Shown here one piece after another: positions 5,851 through 7,892 of a DNA stretch of 7,892 bases; positions within the stretch are counted from its first letter, which is position 1; the number at the start of each line of letters is the position of its first letter. Source of the stretch: Ramlibacter sp. (GTDB taxonomy: Bacteria > Pseudomonadota > Gammaproteobacteria > Burkholderiales > Burkholderiaceae_C); the NCBI GenBank assembly GCA_021156245.1, contig JAJNBO010000096.1:1-7892 (forward strand), given 5' to 3'. The notes under the pieces are model-generated. The model made no database searches and had not been told where the DNA came from. It was given only the letters and a program-made list of their open reading frames with translations. The translations under genes and the position numbers were made by a program.

Positions 5851-6237
5851 ATGGCGTGGCGGGTGTTTCTGGTCGAGGACTTGCGGAACATGCACACGCT
5901 GCTCGCGGACCTGTTCGCGAGCATCGGCGGGCTCGACATCGTCGCGATCTCCCGAACGGAAGCGGAAGCCAGGCTTTGGCTCGACGAGCACCCGGGCGGC
6001 TGGGACCTGGCGGTGATCGACCTGGTGCTCGACCAGGGATCGGGCATGGGCGTGGTCTCGCAAGCACGCCGCCAGCCATGCAGCGGCAAGGTGCTCGTCT
6101 TCAGCAGCTATGCATCGCCCGGCATCCGAGCGCATTGCCTCTCGCTCGGCGCCGACGCGGTGTTCGACAAGGGCGAGCCGGGCGAGTTCATCGAATGGCT
6201 CAGCCGGGAGGTCCGGGGTCCCCCCGTTTGTGCCTGA
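5851..6237 (+). CDS. Single-domain response regulator (CheY-like receiver)
   Basis: The product is 128 residues and consists of a receiver domain only. The acidic pocket is E9/D10 (FLVEDL), the phospho-acceptor D57 (LAVIDLVLDQGSGMGV), the conserved Ser/Thr position S85 or S86 (VLVFSSYASP) and the invariant lysine K107 (DAVFDKGEP), so it should be phosphorylatable. Only about 20 residues follow the lysine, so there is no DNA-binding or enzymatic output domain. It would act by protein-protein contact or as a phosphate sink. The start at 5851 lies 30 bases after the protease stop with only a weak GAAG (5837-5840) upstream, so translation may depend on the preceding gene. No histidine kinase is present in the window. 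Its position between two RTX genes suggests shared transcription with them, but the functional link is an inference. Confidence 0.92.
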   Translation: MAWRVFLVEDLRNMHTLLADLFASIGGLDIVAISRTEAEARLWLDEHPGGWDLAVIDLVLDQGSGMGVVSQARRQPCSGKVLVFSSYASPGIRAHCLSLGADAVFDKGEPGEFIEWLSREVRGPPVCA

Positions 6238-6240
6238 GTA

Positions 6241-6299
6241 AAGCTTCCGTTCCGGACGGCTTTGCCTCCATGATTCCAGTCCGCGCGGGCACGGCCCGC
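6241..6299 (+). other. Intergenic hairpins between receiver and second RTX gene
   Basis: The 91-base gap holds a small hairpin built on CCGT/ACGG (6247-6259) followed by CTTTGC, and a stronger one, GCGGGC (6285-6290) with GCCCGC (6294-6299) around a three-base loop. Neither has a proper T-run, so they could be weak terminators, pause sites or leader structure. No consensus promoter was found before the second RTX gene. Confidence 0.35.
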
Positions 6300-6328
6300 A
6301 GTCCCATCACTCATCCTCCATTCCAACC

Positions 6329-7585
6329 ATGTCCGTCTTCCTGCCTGTCACCAATCTCATCACCACCGACGCCGACGACCATGCCATCGACCTCGACGGC
6401 GATGACCAGTTGTTCGTGCTCCCCGACGTGACCATCGCGGCTTTGGGCGCGGGAGCCTCCGCCGTCTTCAGCGCGAGCAGCGGCAGCAATGACGTCGACA
6501 TCCAGGGCACGCTGATCTCGGCCACCTCGTCGGCGCTGGACCTGGGTGGACGCAACAACCATGTCTTCGTGGCCACCGGCGGAACGGTGTCCGGCAGGAC
6601 GGGCGGGCTGGCATTCAGCGATGGCGGCAACAGCGTCGCCAACCTCGGCGCCGTCACGGTCAAGAGGGACGGCTGGGGCATCGAGACCGGCGACAACAGC
6701 CGCATCGTGAACGAAGGCGTGGTCGATGCCCTGGCGGGCGGAGGCATCAATGCAGCCGGCGGAGGAAACTACATCCTCAACGACGGCGACATCACGGCCT
6801 GCTTCGAAGGTGTCCGCGTGGCGAACGGTTCGAACCGCGTGATCAACAACGGCGACATCATCTCCATCGGCGACATCGGGTCCAGCTATGGCGTGGTGTT
6901 CTCCAGCGATGCGGGGCAGGAAGACCGCCTGTTCAACAGCGGCCTCATCTCCGCCACCGACGCCGCCGTGCTCGGCGGCAATGGCGCGGAACTGGTCACC
7001 AACACGGGAACGATCGACGGGGACCTGCTCATGGGCGGCGGGAACGACGTCATCGCCAATCGGGGTGAGATCACGGGCGACGTGTTTCTCGGCGCGGGTG
7101 CCGACCGATTCGTCGGCAGCCGGGGAGCGGGCAGCGGGACGATCGACGCCGGCGGCGGTGACGACGTCGTGTTCGGCTGGGCCGAGGCCGACGTCGTGCT
7201 CGGCCAGGCCGGAGACGACGTGCTCTGGGGCAATGGCGGCGAAGATTCGCTGAATGGCGGCAGCGACGACGACCGCCTGCTCGCAGGCACGGGGGACGAC
7301 ACGCTGGAGGGCGGCGCGGGAAGCGACCGCCTCGACGGCGGGGACGGCAAGGACACCTTCGTCTTCCAAGCCGGCGCGGAACGCGATCTCGTCTTCGGCT
7401 TCAAGCACGGGGACGACAAGATCGCCGTGGACGTGGCCGGCGTCGACGACTTCCAGGACCTGATCATCCGTGCCAATGCGGTCGGCGATGCGCTGGTGCT
7501 GTGGGCGGACGGCAGCGGCAGAGCCGGCTTCACGCTGGTGGGCGTCAGCGCATCGAGCCTGACGGAGGCTGATTTCGTGTTCTGA
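6329..7585 (+). CDS. RTX calcium-binding protein with N-terminal beta-helix-like repeats
   Basis: This 418-residue predicted type I secreted protein lacks a signal peptide. Residues about 52-250 are built from repeats of roughly 20-25 residues marked by short N-x-G turns (ANLGAVTV, VNEGVVDAL, LNDGDITA, INNGDIIS, FNSGLISA, TNTGTIDG, ANRGEITG), the pattern of a right-handed parallel beta-helix. They merge into calcium-binding nonapeptides: eight in perfect nine-residue phase at 275-346 (for example QAGDDVLWG, GTGDDTLEG, GAGSDRLDG). The final domain ends in LTEADFVF, similar to the LTAADLLL end of the upstream protease. No catalytic motif is visible, so it may be an adhesin, matrix protein or polysaccharide-acting enzyme. 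The ATG at 6329 has no clear ribosome-binding site. The start is supported by the absence of another in-frame ATG nearby and by coding bias beginning there. Confidence 0.88.
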   Translation: MSVFLPVTNLITTDADDHAIDLDGDDQLFVLPDVTIAALGAGASAVFSASSGSNDVDIQGTLISATSSALDLGGRNNHVFVATGGTVSGRTGGLAFSDGGNSVANLGAVTVKRDGWGIETGDNSRIVNEGVVDALAGGGINAAGGGNYILNDGDITACFEGVRVANGSNRVINNGDIISIGDIGSSYGVVFSSDAGQEDRLFNSGLISATDAAVLGGNGAELVTNTGTIDGDLLMGGGNDVIANRGEITGDVFLGAGADRFVGSRGAGSGTIDAGGGDDVVFGWAEADVVLGQAGDDVLWGNGGEDSLNGGSDDDRLLAGTGDDTLEGGAGSDRLDGGDGKDTFVFQAGAERDLVFGFKHGDDKIAVDVAGVDDFQDLIIRANAVGDALVLWADGSGRAGFTLVGVSASSLTEADFVF

Positions 7586-7594
7586 GGGGCGGCG

Positions 7595-7892
7595 TCAACC
7601 CTGTGGCGTCACGTTCGCGCGCGGGGGTTCGCTTTCGAAGCCGCGGAACCCGGCCTCGCTGCGGTCGATCAGCCTGCCGTCCTTGACCACGGCGCTGAGC
7701 AACGCGGGTTGCTGCAGCACGCGGATGTCCTTCAGCGGGTCTTGCTCCCAGACGATGATGTCCGCGAGCTTGCCCGCAGCGATCGTTCCCACGCGGCCTT
7801 CCAGGCCCACGATCTTCGCGTTGTCGCGCGTGTAGGCCAGGATGGCTTCCATCGGCGTCATGCCGATCTGCGTGACCAGCAGTTCGGCCTCG
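7595..7892 (-). CDS. Amidohydrolase family protein, C-terminal part (partial)
   Basis: The gene enters from the right edge on the minus strand; its start is outside the window and only about 98 residues are visible. The sequence ELLVTQIGMTPMEAILAYT, then NAKIVGLEGRVGTIAAGKLA and DIIVWEQDPLKDIRVLQQP, is the classic C-terminal segment of metal-dependent amidohydrolases of the imidazolonepropionase-like/dipeptidase group. There the chain returns from the TIM barrel to the small beta-sandwich (GKLADIIVWEQDPL). The metal-binding His motifs would lie upstream and cannot be seen, so substrate and activity are unknown. The internal ATG at 7861 (MTPMEAIL) is not the start because the family signature continues before it. 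The stop lies nine bases from the stop of the convergent RTX gene. Confidence 0.9.
   Translation of the reverse strand, partial: EAELLVTQIGMTPMEAILAYTRDNAKIVGLEGRVGTIAAGKLADIIVWEQDPLKDIRVLQQPALLSAVVKDGRLIDRSEAGFRGFESEPPRANVTPQG

Noticed and set aside
4972..6135. Long minus-strand open frame (387 codons) opposite the protease and receiver genes
   Set aside because: It spans two well-supported plus-strand genes, has a low-complexity Val/Ala/Asp/Arg composition and has no recognisable family.
5350..7370. Tandem DNA repeats in the GGCGGC-rich RTX regions
   Set aside because: The periodicity is explained by the glycine/aspartate nonapeptide code and is not an independent DNA repeat.
6311..7408. 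Long minus-strand open frame (365 codons) opposite the beta-helix RTX gene
   Set aside because: It mirrors the repetitive RTX coding sequence; the plus-strand frame has clear nonapeptides and a proper C-terminal tail.

Overview
The window looks like chromosomal DNA from a high-GC betaproteobacterium, most likely Burkholderiales and probably Comamonadaceae (a Ramlibacter- or Variovorax-like organism). This is inferred from the strongly GC-rich coding bias, the tRNA-Arg sequence with encoded CCA, and the flavour of the proteins. No database search was possible. There are no insertion sequences, integrases, CRISPR arrays or rRNA.

Left part (1-2403, + strand): a 5'-truncated gene encodes a CvpA-like membrane region fused to a secreted-type CAP/SCP domain. 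It is followed after two bases by a complete type IB DNA topoisomerase whose five catalytic residues can all be placed. A small helical protein of unknown function comes next. It is convergent with the following gene.

Middle part (2414-3727): a minus-strand gene encodes a 331-residue protein that I do not recognise by name, with a likely winged-helix segment near its C-terminus. Upstream of it on the same strand is a single tRNA-Arg(ACG) with its own extended -10 promoter and a strong intrinsic terminator. Divergent from the tRNA is an AT-rich patch holding a near-perfect 23-bp palindrome. It sits just upstream of two tandem, paralogous ribbon-helix-helix (RHH) regulators (3751-4175) that have no recognisable toxin partner.

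Right part (4251-7585, + strand): three genes form a compact cluster: a serralysin-like RTX zinc metalloprotease, a stand-alone response-regulator receiver domain, and an RTX protein whose N-terminal half looks like a parallel beta-helix running directly into calcium-binding nonapeptides. Both RTX proteins lack an N-terminal signal peptide and end in a similar LTxAD-hydrophobic tail, as expected for type I secretion, but no transporter genes are in the window. The cluster ends tail-to-tail against the C-terminal part of a minus-strand amidohydrolase that runs off the right edge.

Most of the window is ordinary housekeeping or accessory chromosome. The parts most worth a second look are the tandem RHH pair with its palindromic candidate operator, and the protease / receiver / beta-helix-RTX cluster, where a phospho-receiver without an output domain is wedged between two predicted secreted calcium-binding proteins.
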